A DNA stretch of 64,000 nt from Pricia mediterranea. Its GTDB lineage: Bacteria; Bacteroidota; Bacteroidia; Flavobacteriales; Flavobacteriaceae. This document shows positions 9,275 through 17,407 of the stretch, one piece after another. The notes beneath the pieces were generated by a model that had not been told where the DNA came from, searched no databases, and saw only the letters and a list, made by a program, of their open reading frames with translations. The stretch covers positions 3,408,501 through 3,472,500 of the forward strand of contig NZ_JAVTTP010000001.1 in assembly GCF_032248455.1 (NCBI RefSeq), in the 5' to 3' direction. Within the stretch, counting starts at the first letter, position 1; the number at the start of each line of letters is the position of its first letter. The translations under genes and the position numbers were made by a program.

Positions 9275-10150
9275 ATGAAACCCCTAAAATACTATTTCCA
9301 TACCCTTTTTTCTGCGCAAAGGGATACTACCGATGCCATCCGAACAAAGACCATTTTGGAGTCCTTCCATTTTCTGGTGGAGAAGCTCAAAACCCACGAG
9401 CGTCTGTTCTTTGTAAGGTTCGGGGATGGGGAATTCGTGACTTTGATGCAACAGGACCATCGGAACTACGTGTTCAATGAAAATCTGGAAAAGGAACTTG
9501 AAACCTCGTTTCGGATCGAGCACGAGGAGTACCTGATTGCCTGTCCCATCAATTATCCCTACGACGAGTTCCATGCCAAGGGCATCTACCGGCAGTTTTC
9601 TTGGCAGCAGGAAATGATCGAAGTGATGGAAGAAAGGGATTTCCCCCAAGATCTCGTCTTTGAAAATCCCTGTATCTTTCAGTGTTTAGGTGTTTTTAGA
9701 CCCAAGCTGCTCAAGCGTTTTTTAGACGATTTCGTCCGAAAGGAGAAGAAGATGTTCATCGGTTCGACCGAGAAAACGACTGCCGAAAAATTGTACGGTC
9801 CCATTGATTACTACGTTCAGATCCCCGCAAGAAACGCTTATGAGTCCATAGCGGACTGGTGGCCGGAGGTGGAGGGGAACGCGGGGAAAGTCGATTTGGT
9901 CATTCCCTCCGCGGGAAGTACCTCGAACGTCATTTCCGTAAGACTTTGGAACATGGGCGTACGCTGCAAGGTCATCGATTTCGGATCGATCGTTGACGCC
10001 GTCGCCGGCAAGACCTCCCGCAGCTGGATCCGTCTTCAGGGACATAAAGTACTGCAAGCCCTGCAGAATCCACCGGAACTTTCTTTTGCGGAACGCTTGA
10101 AGTTTTTACGCAAGGATATCAAGTTCTATTTCAGGAACCAAGTGATTTAA
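9275..10150 (+). CDS. GT-D-fold glycosyltransferase-like protein
   Basis: A 291-residue protein with the signature FVRFGDGEF near residue 46. The (R)xGDGE motif defines the GT-D fold (formerly DUF1792), known from streptococcal glycan transfer onto serine-rich proteins. Further conserved positions include LIACPINYP, FIGSTEKTTAEKLYG and the late segment DLVIPSAGSTSNVISVRLWNMG. It probably acts in the cytoplasm on a surface glycan together with the neighbouring GT2/GT4 enzymes, but it is on the opposite strand. The insertion sequence at 10276 lies about 125 bases downstream. Donor and acceptor are unknown. Confidence 0.7.
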   Translation: MKPLKYYFHTLFSAQRDTTDAIRTKTILESFHFLVEKLKTHERLFFVRFGDGEFVTLMQQDHRNYVFNENLEKELETSFRIEHEEYLIACPINYPYDEFHAKGIYRQFSWQQEMIEVMEERDFPQDLVFENPCIFQCLGVFRPKLLKRFLDDFVRKEKKMFIGSTEKTTAEKLYGPIDYYVQIPARNAYESIADWWPEVEGNAGKVDLVIPSAGSTSNVISVRLWNMGVRCKVIDFGSIVDAVAGKTSRSWIRLQGHKVLQALQNPPELSFAERLKFLRKDIKFYFRNQVI

Positions 10151-10214
10151 GAGACGCTATTTTTTTAAAAGCTTATTAGGAAGAACACCCAATCCATTTG
10201 AGATAACAATGCCC

Positions 10215-10234
10215 CGTCGAGCGCAGTCGAGACG
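10215..10234. repeat. Short palindromic repeat around GAGCGCAGTCGAGA
   Basis: The 20-base palindrome-like sequence CGTCGAGCGCAGTCGAGACG sits between the GT-D gene and the insertion sequence. The core (TCTCGACTGCGCTCGA on the other strand) is, to my knowledge, a frequent intergenic repeat in Bacteroidota genomes. Only one copy was noticed here. Confidence 0.5.
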
Positions 10235-10275
10235 TTTTGGCCTGATTTTCGACTGTACCGCGACTGTACTCGGTA

Positions 10276-10293
10276 GGGACATTCAGAAGTTAA
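10276..10293 (+). repeat. Left terminal inverted repeat of the IS
   Basis: GGGACATTCAGAAGTTAA, preceded by the target duplication TCGGTA at 10270-10275. It pairs with 11925-11942. Confidence 0.85.
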
Positions 10294-10339
10294 ATAACCT
10301 ATTGATTATCAGCGTAATAATCCGTATCTTAGAGTAAAC

Positions 10340-10382
10340 AAAACCCCGAGAATGAGTCGTTAGCTCGAAAAACGGGGTTTTT
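10340..10382 (+). terminator. Hairpin upstream of the transposase
   Basis: AAAACCCCG (10340-10348) can pair with CGGGGTTTT (10373-10381) and is followed by further T residues, 12 bases before the transposase ATG. It has the shape of a rho-independent terminator. Inside an IS such a structure usually blocks transcription entering from outside and so limits transposase expression. Confidence 0.65.
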
Positions 10383-10394
10383 ATCTAAGATGTT

Positions 10395-11753
10395 ATGTCC
10401 AAGATACGAAGAATCCGCGATTTCCAGCACACTTTTTCATTTTCCTCCCAACAGGAACAGTTGGGAGTTTTCTTTGACCGTTTTTTGGAATCCGATCTGG
10501 GCAAGATCTACCGGGCGGTGCCCTGGGACGACATGGTGGCGGCCCTCGGTGTGAAGGAGGCGAAAAAAGGCCCGAAGGCGATCTTCTCCCCCCGGGGCAA
10601 GGTCGCCCTGATGTTCCTCAAGCACTATGCGGATTGCTCCGACAGAAAACTTGTCGAAGGGCTCAACGGCAACCTGGACTGGCAGTTCTTCTGCGGCATC
10701 TATATCGGTGCCGATCGTCTGGAAAACTTCAAGATCGTGAGCGAGATACGGTCGGAACTGGGGGGAAAGCTCGACATCGACGCCCTGCAGAAGGCCCTCT
10801 ACGGACACTGGTCCCCGCACATGGGGGACAAGGGCTCCGTCACGATGGACGCCACCTGCTACGAGAGCAACATGCGGTACCCTACAAATGTAAAACTGCT
10901 CTGGGAATGTACCGACTGGCTGCACCGGCTGCTCAAAAAGGTATGCGGGGAAAAAAAGGTCGCCATGCCGCGCAGCAAGTACCTGAAATGGAAAAAGCGG
11001 TACGTGTCCTACAGCAAGATGAAGAGGAAGACCAAGAAGAAGCGGGATGCGCTGACCAGGGCCCTGCTCCTGCTGACCGAAAAGTTCTCGGCGGAACTGG
11101 ACCGTATGGAAGGGGAGCACGGCCTGGCGTTCACCGTGGACCAGTACGTGCGCAGGGCCGCGGCCAGGAAGGTACGGGAACAACAGTACGCCCTGTTCCA
11201 CCACGGCGTGCGGCCCGAGGGCCGCATCGTCAGCCTTGACAGGCCCTATGTCAGGCCGATCGTCAGGGGCAAGGAGAAAAAGCCGGTGGAGTTCGGTGCC
11301 AAGGTGCACAAGTTCCAGGTGGGCGGCATCGGCTTTATCGAGCACCTATCCTTCGACGCCTTCCACGAGGGGATACGCTTCCGCAAGACCGTCCTGGACG
11401 CGCAGGGCCTGACCCGTACCAAGGTCAAGATCGTAGGGGCCGATGCCATCTACGCGACCAACAAAAATCGGAAGTTCGCCACCGGGAACGGTATCCGTAC
11501 CGACTTCAAGCGCAAGGGAAGGGCCGGCAAACACGAGGGGCACCGTAAGAAACTGGCGGCGGCCATCACCAAGGAAAGGGCCGCCCGCCTGGAGGGCAGC
11601 TTCGGCAACGACAAGGAACACTACGGCCTCAAAAGAATAAGGGCCCGCACCAAGGCTACGGAGATCCTCTGGATATTTTTCGGCATCCACACCGCCAACG
11701 CCCTTGAGATCGGCAGGCGCATGGCCTCGGCCCGCCTGGCAAAAGCAGCCTGA
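10395..11753 (+). CDS. IS5/IS1182-type DDE transposase
   Basis: A 452-residue transposase of the IS4/IS5 superfamily. The likely catalytic triad is D152 (SVTMDATC), D350 (VGADAIYAT) and E400 (RLEGSFGNDKEHYGLKRIRAR); the last block is the usual IS5/IS1182 signature. The N-terminal 120 residues (FSPRGKVALMFLKHYADCSDRKLVEGLNG) match the DUF772-like DNA-binding region. A basic helix-rich insertion separates the first and second aspartates. The frame is uninterrupted, so the element could still be active. Codon use is very GC-rich compared with flanking genes. Confidence 0.92.
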   Translation: MSKIRRIRDFQHTFSFSSQQEQLGVFFDRFLESDLGKIYRAVPWDDMVAALGVKEAKKGPKAIFSPRGKVALMFLKHYADCSDRKLVEGLNGNLDWQFFCGIYIGADRLENFKIVSEIRSELGGKLDIDALQKALYGHWSPHMGDKGSVTMDATCYESNMRYPTNVKLLWECTDWLHRLLKKVCGEKKVAMPRSKYLKWKKRYVSYSKMKRKTKKKRDALTRALLLLTEKFSAELDRMEGEHGLAFTVDQYVRRAAARKVREQQYALFHHGVRPEGRIVSLDRPYVRPIVRGKEKKPVEFGAKVHKFQVGGIGFIEHLSFDAFHEGIRFRKTVLDAQGLTRTKVKIVGADAIYATNKNRKFATGNGIRTDFKRKGRAGKHEGHRKKLAAAITKERAARLEGSFGNDKEHYGLKRIRARTKATEILWIFFGIHTANALEIGRRMASARLAKAA

Positions 11754-11924
11754 GCCTCCAGCAGCCAGGAGGCCCGAGGGAGACCTATGTCCCGACGGGA
11801 CCGGAAGGGCCCGAAATCCGTCCTCCCGAACCGAAAAGACCTCAAAGGCGACACCGGAAATCGAAAATGCCGCCCGACCTCTACGGTCGAACGGCACCGA
11901 CTTTAAATTTTACCGAAAAAAGGG

Positions 11925-11942
11925 CTTACTCCTGAATATCCC
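11925..11942 (-). repeat. Right terminal inverted repeat of the IS
   Basis: Read on the minus strand as GGGATATTCAGGAGTAAG; 14 of 18 positions match the left end. It is followed by the second copy of the target duplication TCGGTA at 11943-11948. Confidence 0.85.
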
Positions 11943-11948
11943 TCGGTA

Positions 11949-12332
11949 GAGCCGCTCAAGGTGACTAAAACGCTCTTTAGGCTCCCAAGCCGACAAGCAT
12001 CTTTAACTATTATCCGGATTCGGCAATGCACTAACTTGTCAGATAAGAGGGAAGACTGTAGGACCTAGGACGTAAGACTTACGTCTAGGACTGGCCTGCC
12101 TGTGCTGAGCGCTCGTCTGAATGATAGCGTCGGGCAGGCAGCCGAAGTACTTGATGTGACATTTTTGATTCAAATAGATTGATGAGGTGTTCTTCGGGAC
12201 GAACGTTATTCTTTACTCCTTGATTGCTATTCCCAACATTACACCACCCCCGCCTACTTCCGCAGCAACACGCTCCGACCCGCCACCGTCCAAGCGTCTC
12301 TTTTCTTTTATCTTTTCTCTCTATTCTTAAAA
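11949..12332. other. Intergenic region with two hairpins, no gene
   Basis: About 380 bases between the IS and the end of dapD. It contains a near-perfect hairpin built on ACGTAAG-A-CTTACGT near 12069-12083, extended by partly matching flanks (CCTAGG / CTAGGA), and a second inverted pair GCCTGCCT (about 12096) / GGCAGGCA (about 12133). The last 100 bases before dapD's stop are pyrimidine-rich. No coding frame is convincing. Confidence 0.5.
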
Positions 12333-13148
12333 TTACACCGCCACATCATACTCCCGAAGCGCATCGTTGAGGGATGTTTTTTTGTTGGTGCTCTCTTTTC
12401 TGGTACCGATAATCAGGGCGCAAGGCACCTGAAACTCCCCCGCTGGGAAGTTCTTGGTGTAGCTGCCGGGGATAACTACGGAACGGGCCGGAACCCTCCC
12501 CTTGGTCTCTTTTGGGGTATCTCCCGTCACATCGATGATCTTGGTGGAGGCCGTCAGCACGACATTGGCCCCCAGCACTGCTTCTTGCTCCACGCGAACG
12601 CCCTCGACCACGATACATCGCGATCCGATAAAGGCGTTGTCCTCCACAATGACGGGAGCGGCCTGAAGGGGTTCGAGCACCCCGCCGATGCCTACCCCGC
12701 CGCTAAGGTGGACGTTCTTGCCAATTTGGGCGCAACTGCCCACCGTGGCCCAGGTATCGACCATCGTGCCCGCGTCAACATAGGCCCCGATGTTGACATA
12801 GCTGGGCATCAAAATGGTTCCCGATGAAATGTAAGCGCCGTGACGGGCGACCGCATGGGGCACGACCCGAATCCCTTTTTCCTTATATCCTGTTTTAAGG
12901 GGAATCTTATCGTGGTATTCAAATATGCCTGCCTCTAGGGTTTCCATTTTCTGAATCGGGAAATAGAGTACGACCCCTTTTTTCACCCATTCGTTGATCT
13001 GCCAACCATTTTCAGTCGGCTCGGCACAACGCAGTTCGCCCGCATCCAAACGGTCGATGACCTCCCGTATGGCATCTTGGGTGGTATTTTCCTTGAGGAG
13101 CTCGCGGTTGTCCCAAGCTTTTTCGATAATCTGTTTTATGTCGGACAT
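12333..13148 (-). CDS. dapD: Tetrahydrodipicolinate N-succinyltransferase
   Basis: Transfers succinyl from succinyl-CoA to tetrahydrodipicolinate in the lysine/meso-diaminopimelate pathway, feeding peptidoglycan synthesis. The 271-residue protein has the helical N-terminal domain, then a left-handed beta-helix of hexapeptide repeats from about residue 95 to 225 (VVPHAVARHGAYISSGTILM, VNIGAYVDAGTMVDTWATVG), and the C-terminal PARSVVIPGSYTKNFPAGEF characteristic of DapD. It is divergent from ruvX, with a -7 box on the minus strand at 13237-13244 and a leader carrying seven-base repeats. Confidence 0.96.
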   Translation of the reverse strand: MSDIKQIIEKAWDNRELLKENTTQDAIREVIDRLDAGELRCAEPTENGWQINEWVKKGVVLYFPIQKMETLEAGIFEYHDKIPLKTGYKEKGIRVVPHAVARHGAYISSGTILMPSYVNIGAYVDAGTMVDTWATVGSCAQIGKNVHLSGGVGIGGVLEPLQAAPVIVEDNAFIGSRCIVVEGVRVEQEAVLGANVVLTASTKIIDVTGDTPKETKGRVPARSVVIPGSYTKNFPAGEFQVPCALIIGTRKESTNKKTSLNDALREYDVAV

Positions 13149-13154
13149 TTTTTT

Positions 13155-13200
13155 GAGTTTATACGTTTGTTATGAGTTTATATGTTTATGAGTTGAGAAG
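13155..13200. repeat. Heptamer-period tract in the dapD leader
   Basis: Units GAGTTTA, TACGTTT, then after a slip GAGTTTA, TATGTTT, ATGAGTT. It lies between the dapD start and its likely promoter, so it would be part of the untranslated leader. It resembles a tract at 58546-58600 in front of lptB. Confidence 0.5.
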
Positions 13201-13236
13201 GGTTCCAAACCTAATCCTTACTACCTTATTTCGCCG

Positions 13237-13244
13237 CAAATATA
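13237..13244 (-). promoter_or_regulatory. -7 box of dapD promoter
   Basis: On the minus strand TATATTTG matches the Bacteroidota sigma-A -7 consensus TAnnTTTG exactly. It lies about 90 bases upstream of the dapD start. No good -33 TTTG was found at the usual spacing. Confidence 0.5.
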
Positions 13245-13297
13245 GCCTTCGGAATAGGATTTGCCGTTCAATTTTATACTTATAACAATTTATCGGT

Positions 13298-13305
13298 TAT
13301 TTTTG
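13298..13305 (+). promoter_or_regulatory. -7 box of ruvX-def promoter
   Basis: TATTTTTG matches TAnnTTTG and ends 16 bases before the GTG start of ruvX, which implies a very short leader, as is common in this phylum. It is back to back with the dapD promoter. Confidence 0.55.
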
Positions 13306-13321
13306 CCAAAAATATACTGAC

Positions 13322-13735
13322 GTGGGTAGGGTAGTGGCATTGGATTATGGTAAAAAACGAACGGGAATTGCCGTAACCGACCAGCTGCAGTTGATCGCTT
13401 CCGGACTTACCTCCGTGCCTACCAGTAATTTAATTGACTTTTTGAAAGCTTACGTCCAAGAAGAAAAAGTCGCGCAGTTTGTTGTGGGAGAACCGCGGCA
13501 AATGGACAATACGCCTTCCGAATCGGAAGCTTTGATCGCCCCGTTCTTAGTCAGGTTGAAAAAAGATTTTCCCAACATCCCTATTGCCCGCCATGACGAA
13601 CGCTTTACCTCAAAACTGGCGGTACGCAGTATGGTGGAGGGTGGAATGAAGAAAAAACAACGTAGAAACAAGGCCCTGATCGATGAAATTAGTGCGACCA
13701 TCATTCTACAGGATTATTTAAATACCACAAAATGA
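13322..13735 (+). CDS. ruvX: Holliday-junction-resolvase-like pre-16S rRNA nuclease
   Basis: YqgF/RuvX family RNase H-fold protein of 137 residues that processes the 5' end of 16S rRNA. Visible are VVALDYGKKRTGIAVTD near the N-terminus with the first catalytic Asp, FVVGEPRQ with the Glu, RHDERFTSKLA, and the C-terminal IDEISATIILQDYL. The start is GTG at 13322; no in-frame ATG exists upstream and the -7 box at 13298-13305 supports it. It overlaps the following def gene by four bases (ATGA), so the two are translationally coupled. Confidence 0.93.
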   Translation: MGRVVALDYGKKRTGIAVTDQLQLIASGLTSVPTSNLIDFLKAYVQEEKVAQFVVGEPRQMDNTPSESEALIAPFLVRLKKDFPNIPIARHDERFTSKLAVRSMVEGGMKKKQRRNKALIDEISATIILQDYLNTTK

Positions 13736-14322
13736 TATTACCTATTGTAGCGTACGGCGATCCGGTTTTGCGAAAAGTCTGTAAAGACGTGCCCGAAGAT
13801 TTTCCAAAGTTGAAGGAATTGGTCTCCAACATGTACGAAACCATGTATAACGCCAACGGAGTGGGCCTGGCGGCACCCCAGGTCGGATTGCCCATTCGGG
13901 TATTTGTAATCGATACCTCGCCCTTTGCCGATGACGACGATCTATCTCCCGAGGATCAAAAAGCGCTGAAAGGCTTTAAACAAACTTTTATCAATGCCCA
14001 TGTCGAAGAGGAGTCCGGTACCGAATGGGCCTTCAATGAAGGATGCCTCAGTATTCCGGAGATTCGGGAGGACATTAAACGTAAGGATACCCTCACCATC
14101 ACCTTTGTCGATACCGATTTTAAGGAACGTACCGAAACCTATGACGGACTCTTGGCGCGGGTCATCCAGCACGAGTACGATCACATCGAGGGCATTCTTT
14201 TCACCGATAAGCTATCCCCTTTGAAAAAGAGGATGCTAAAGGGAAAACTGACCAACATCTCAAAAGGCAAGATCGATGTCGAATACCGAATGCGGTTCCC
14301 AAAGCTTAAAAAAGCACGTTAA
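13732..14322 (+). CDS. def: Peptide deformylase
   Basis: Removes the formyl group from N-terminal methionine of nascent proteins. All three metal-site motifs are present: GVGLAAPQVG (residues about 43-52), EGCLSIP (about 103-109) and QHEYDH (about 144-149). The 196-residue length includes the acidic insertion DDDDLSPEDQKALKGFK between motifs 1 and 2, typical of Bacteroidota deformylases. It is second in the ruvX-def unit, followed after 63 bases by the DUF5606 gene. Confidence 0.96.
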   Translation: MILPIVAYGDPVLRKVCKDVPEDFPKLKELVSNMYETMYNANGVGLAAPQVGLPIRVFVIDTSPFADDDDLSPEDQKALKGFKQTFINAHVEEESGTEWAFNEGCLSIPEIREDIKRKDTLTITFVDTDFKERTETYDGLLARVIQHEYDHIEGILFTDKLSPLKKRMLKGKLTNISKGKIDVEYRMRFPKLKKAR

Positions 14323-14385
14323 AGCTCTGTGGTAATCCATTGAAAAATGCAATCTTTGCCCCATCCATGAACAAAAAAAGTTGAA

Positions 14386-14958
14386 ATGACGTTAGACAAG
14401 ATTTTATCCATCGGGGGAAGACCCGGTCTCTATAAATTGATTACCCAGACCCGTGGGGGCTTCGTCGCGGAATCCTTGCTCGACAACAAGCGGATTACCG
14501 TGAGCATGCGCAGCAACGTCAGTGTACTTTCTGAAATCGCAATCTATACCCTTGAGGAAGAGCTTCCTTTGCGAGAGGTTTTTCTAAAAATACAGGAAAA
14601 AGAGAACGGCGGTAAAACGGCCATCGGCCACAAGGAGGATAAAATCAAATTAGAGGAATATTTTTTCGAGGTGCTGCCCCATTACGACGAGGACCGCGTT
14701 TATGCCAGCGATATCAAAAAGGTGATCCAATGGTACAACATTTTACATGATAAGGGCATCACCGATTTTTCCGATCCGGAAGAAAAAGAAGCCGAAGGGG
14801 ATGCTGAGCAAAACAAGCCGCAGGAAAAGAAAGCCCAGGAATCTAAGCCTCAGGGAATGAAATCCTCCGAATCAAAACCGGCGGCCAGGAACACTCCCAA
14901 TCAAAAGTCCTCCGGCAAACAGACCGCCCAAAAGAATCCGGCCACTAGAAAGAAGTAA
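14386..14958 (+). CDS. DUF5606 domain protein
   Basis: A 190-residue protein with a conserved N-terminal domain (MTLDKILSIGGRPGLYKLI...GGFVAESL, to about residue 130) known as DUF5606 and confined to Bacteroidota as far as I know. A low-complexity tail of Lys, Gln, Glu and Ser follows (about 135-190). The function is unknown. It follows def in the same orientation, as is usual in flavobacteria; there the next gene is commonly mazG, which here lies 11.5 kb away at 26466. Confidence 0.85.
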   Translation: MTLDKILSIGGRPGLYKLITQTRGGFVAESLLDNKRITVSMRSNVSVLSEIAIYTLEEELPLREVFLKIQEKENGGKTAIGHKEDKIKLEEYFFEVLPHYDEDRVYASDIKKVIQWYNILHDKGITDFSDPEEKEAEGDAEQNKPQEKKAQESKPQGMKSSESKPAARNTPNQKSSGKQTAQKNPATRKK

Positions 14959-15023
14959 AATTTTGGCAAGTAGGGGCATAAGGGGCCGCCAATTTGCCAA
15001 TTTCCTGCAAGGTTTTACGATTT

Positions 15024-16637
15024 CTAATCCTTCTCGATTTCTTCGTAGGTATATTTACTTTTCTGCCAGTCGATCAATGGCGAGGGATAATATGTGACGT
15101 CCATTCGATCTAGGAAAGGGGCTTGGTTCGCCAACCTTTTCCTATAGTCCTCCCAGTCGCGATTTTCGGGGGTGGACCATCCCAATTCGGAATAGCCGAT
15201 GGCCCGGGGAAACGCCAAGTAGGAGATTTCGTCAAAATTTTCGATGGTCTCGGACCACAATGGCGCTTCGATGCCCAAGATGTTTTCCATAGGAATGCCT
15301 TCGTACGATTCAGGATTCCACACGTAGGCCGAATCCACTGGTACGTAGGCCGCCCAGTGCAGACCGTGTTTCGAAAGGCTATCGTACTGCATGTCCAGGT
15401 AGGCTTTCTTGGCAGGGGAAAGAATCATTTTCAATCCCTTTTTGACCGCTATCTGGGCGTTATCGCCACTGCTCCAATATTGGGGAATGGCGGTGGAATC
15501 GATATCCGCCGTGACGATTTCATCCCATCCGATCATGCGCTTCCCGTGCTTGTTCACGATTTTTTGCACTCTTTCCACGAAATAGTTGAAGTCCTCCTTT
15601 TTGGTCGCATGGCTTTCGTCGCCTCCGGCATGAAAATAAGGCCCGGGGGTCATTTCGGAAATTTCCCGTATTACGTCGTCGAGAAACGCGTAAACGGTAT
15701 CCTTTCGGGTATCGAAGGTGCTAAAGCCTACTTCTATTCCCTCGTAAGGCTCGACTTTTTTACCGTTGCCGTTCAGGAAGGGATAGGCCACCGAAGCGGC
15801 GTTCGTATGTCCGGGCATATCGACTTCGGGCACGATGGTGATATGGTGCTTGGCGGCATAGTCCACTATCTCCCTATAATCCTCCTGCGTATAAAAGCCA
15901 CCTTCCCCGCCGCCCACTTCGGTGCCGCCGCTGACCTCGGTCAGTTTGGGCCAAGATTTGATTTCGATACGCCAGCCCTGATCGTCCGTTAAATGTAAAT
16001 GCAGCACATTGTACTTGTAATAGGCCAGCAGGTCGATGTACCGTTTCACCTCCTCGACGCTGAAGAAATGCCGGGCCACATCGAGCATGGTACCCCGATA
16101 CTCAAAAACGGGATTGTCGATTATCTTTCCCGTGGGGATGGTCCACACCTTATATTCCGCCAAGGTATCATTGCTTTTTTCGGGAATGAGTTGTCTTATG
16201 GTCTGAACGCCCCGAAAGGCCCCTTCGGCCGTGTTGGAATTCAGTATCACCGAATCGGCTGTAATGTAGAGCTGGTAGGCTTCGGGTGCATCCAGTTCGA
16301 GGCTGTCCGACTGGTTGATATAGATAATACCTTCCCGATGGGGCACCTCCGCAACGTTCACGGGAATATCGAGGGAGGTTTTGGCATCTATTTTATCCGC
16401 CAAAAATTGGCCTACTTCGGGAAAACCGGAGGCGTTTTCAGAGGTATAGATGGCCGTAAACTCATCTAACGCGAATCCCCCATGGGTTGCGATAATTTTC
16501 ATCGGTTTGGGAATCATGTTTTCCAAGGCCAAATCCGTCTCGGGAAAATTCAGTACGCGTTTTTTTCTATCGTCCGCACAGGATAAAAATCCGACGAACA
16601 CGCAGCAGAAAAATAGGCTTTTGAGTAATAGTTTCAT
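15024..16637 (-). CDS. Beta-N-acetylhexosaminidase, GH20 lipoprotein
   Basis: Exo-acting beta-N-acetylhexosaminidase of 537 residues that releases terminal GlcNAc/GalNAc from chitooligosaccharides or glycoproteins. The N-terminus has a lipobox (FLSC at 17-20), so it is anchored in the periplasm or on the surface. The GH20b domain occupies about residues 40-175 and the TIM barrel starts at RGTMLDVARHFF. The catalytic pair is D340-E341 in FHAGGDESHAT. Other substrate-site segments include HLHLTDDQGWRIE and PEVDMPGHT. It is convergent with the DUF5606 gene and is the first of an accessory run of minus-strand hydrolases. Confidence 0.94.
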   Translation of the reverse strand: MKLLLKSLFFCCVFVGFLSCADDRKKRVLNFPETDLALENMIPKPMKIIATHGGFALDEFTAIYTSENASGFPEVGQFLADKIDAKTSLDIPVNVAEVPHREGIIYINQSDSLELDAPEAYQLYITADSVILNSNTAEGAFRGVQTIRQLIPEKSNDTLAEYKVWTIPTGKIIDNPVFEYRGTMLDVARHFFSVEEVKRYIDLLAYYKYNVLHLHLTDDQGWRIEIKSWPKLTEVSGGTEVGGGEGGFYTQEDYREIVDYAAKHHITIVPEVDMPGHTNAASVAYPFLNGNGKKVEPYEGIEVGFSTFDTRKDTVYAFLDDVIREISEMTPGPYFHAGGDESHATKKEDFNYFVERVQKIVNKHGKRMIGWDEIVTADIDSTAIPQYWSSGDNAQIAVKKGLKMILSPAKKAYLDMQYDSLSKHGLHWAAYVPVDSAYVWNPESYEGIPMENILGIEAPLWSETIENFDEISYLAFPRAIGYSELGWSTPENRDWEDYRKRLANQAPFLDRMDVTYYPSPLIDWQKSKYTYEEIEKD

Positions 16638-16682
16638 TTTTGTTCCGATTTAGTCTTTGTCGCTCAGTCCCCCGCCTAAGAA

Positions 16683-17330
16683 TCAATTCACAAAGGATTT
16701 GAGTACGTCGTACCAGATTTGATAGCCTTTTTGGTTCATGTGAAGTCCATCCTCTATAAAAATATCCTGCTTTACCTTGCTGCCGTCCAGCATGGGATGC
16801 CATACGTCGGCATATTCCACCAGCGGATGTGCGTTTGCCAAGCTTTCCAGTTTTTGGTTAAGACGCTTATATTTACCCTTGAGGTTCCACCGGGCAATAC
16901 TAGGTTTTGCAGCAATCAGTACGATCTGGACAGTGGAATCGTTTCTGTGGATGCTATTGATGATCTGTCGGATATCATTTCGGACCCGCTTCGGTTTTTT
17001 GCCCGCAAAAATATCGTTGTCCCCCTCGTAAATAAATACTTTTTCGGGATGAAAACGTAGGATGAGGTCATAGAGGTAGTGGGATAGGTCGGATGCCTCA
17101 GACCCCCCGAACCCGGTGTTTACGACTTGGTGCCCAGGAAAGCGGTCTTGAACGTCATGCCACATTCGGATGCTCGAACTCCCTGTAAAGACGATGGTTT
17201 CATCGGAAGTGCCGTATACCGTATCATATTTCTTTTGGATGGCTTCGACCTCCGTTTCAAACCGCAGCGCATCCTGTGCGTTCACTGATAAAATTGCTGA
17301 AAAAAAAAGAACAATTAACCTATATTTCAT
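16683..17330 (-). CDS. SGNH/GDSL-type hydrolase, secreted
   Basis: A 215-residue SGNH hydrolase, probably an acetyl or acyl esterase acting on carbohydrates. The start chosen (complement of ATG at 17328-17330) gives the signal peptide MKYRLIVLFFSAILSVNAQ; longer in-frame starts would place it inside. Block I is FTGSSSIRMW with the nucleophilic Ser, block II has the Gly in NTGFGGSEASDL, block III is YEGDNDIFAGKKP (Asn), and block V is DGLHMNQKGYQIW (catalytic Asp/His). It lies between the GH20 gene (45 bases) and an esterase (77 bases), probably one operon for glycan degradation. Confidence 0.88.
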   Translation of the reverse strand: MKYRLIVLFFSAILSVNAQDALRFETEVEAIQKKYDTVYGTSDETIVFTGSSSIRMWHDVQDRFPGHQVVNTGFGGSEASDLSHYLYDLILRFHPEKVFIYEGDNDIFAGKKPKRVRNDIRQIINSIHRNDSTVQIVLIAAKPSIARWNLKGKYKRLNQKLESLANAHPLVEYADVWHPMLDGSKVKQDIFIEDGLHMNQKGYQIWYDVLKSFVN

Positions 17331-17407
17331 GGGGGTATAAATTGCGGTACAAGTTAGCTTTTTATGCAGCATCGCCAAAGTAATCCCGAAAGCGCCTTTC
17401 GCAGTCC

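Larger units (their letters stand above)
10276..11942 (+). mobile_element. Complete IS element (IS5/IS1182-like), 1667 bp
   Basis: An insertion sequence with defined ends. The left end GGGACATTCAGAAGTTAA (10276-10293) matches the complement of the right end (11925-11942, read as GGGATATTCAGGAGTAAG) at 14 of 18 positions. A direct repeat TCGGTA lies at 10270-10275 and 11943-11948, the expected target duplication. The single gene inside is an intact DDE transposase much richer in G+C than its surroundings, which suggests recent arrival from another genome. The IS lies between the glycan cluster and dapD and does not break a recognised gene. Confidence 0.9.

Noticed and set aside
3646-10150. A complete O-antigen or capsule locus
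   Set aside because: Only glycosyltransferases are present; no Wzx flippase, Wzy polymerase, chain-length regulator or nucleotide-sugar genes are within the cluster.
10437-11345. A 302-codon open frame on the minus strand inside the transposase
   Set aside because: It is the antisense of a very GC-rich gene, where stop codons are rare. The plus-strand frame has the full DDE signature; the antisense product has no recognisable features.
15123-15992. A 289-codon plus-strand frame inside the GH20 gene
   Set aside because: It lies wholly antisense to the catalytic barrel, whose motifs are intact; no domain or start context supports it.
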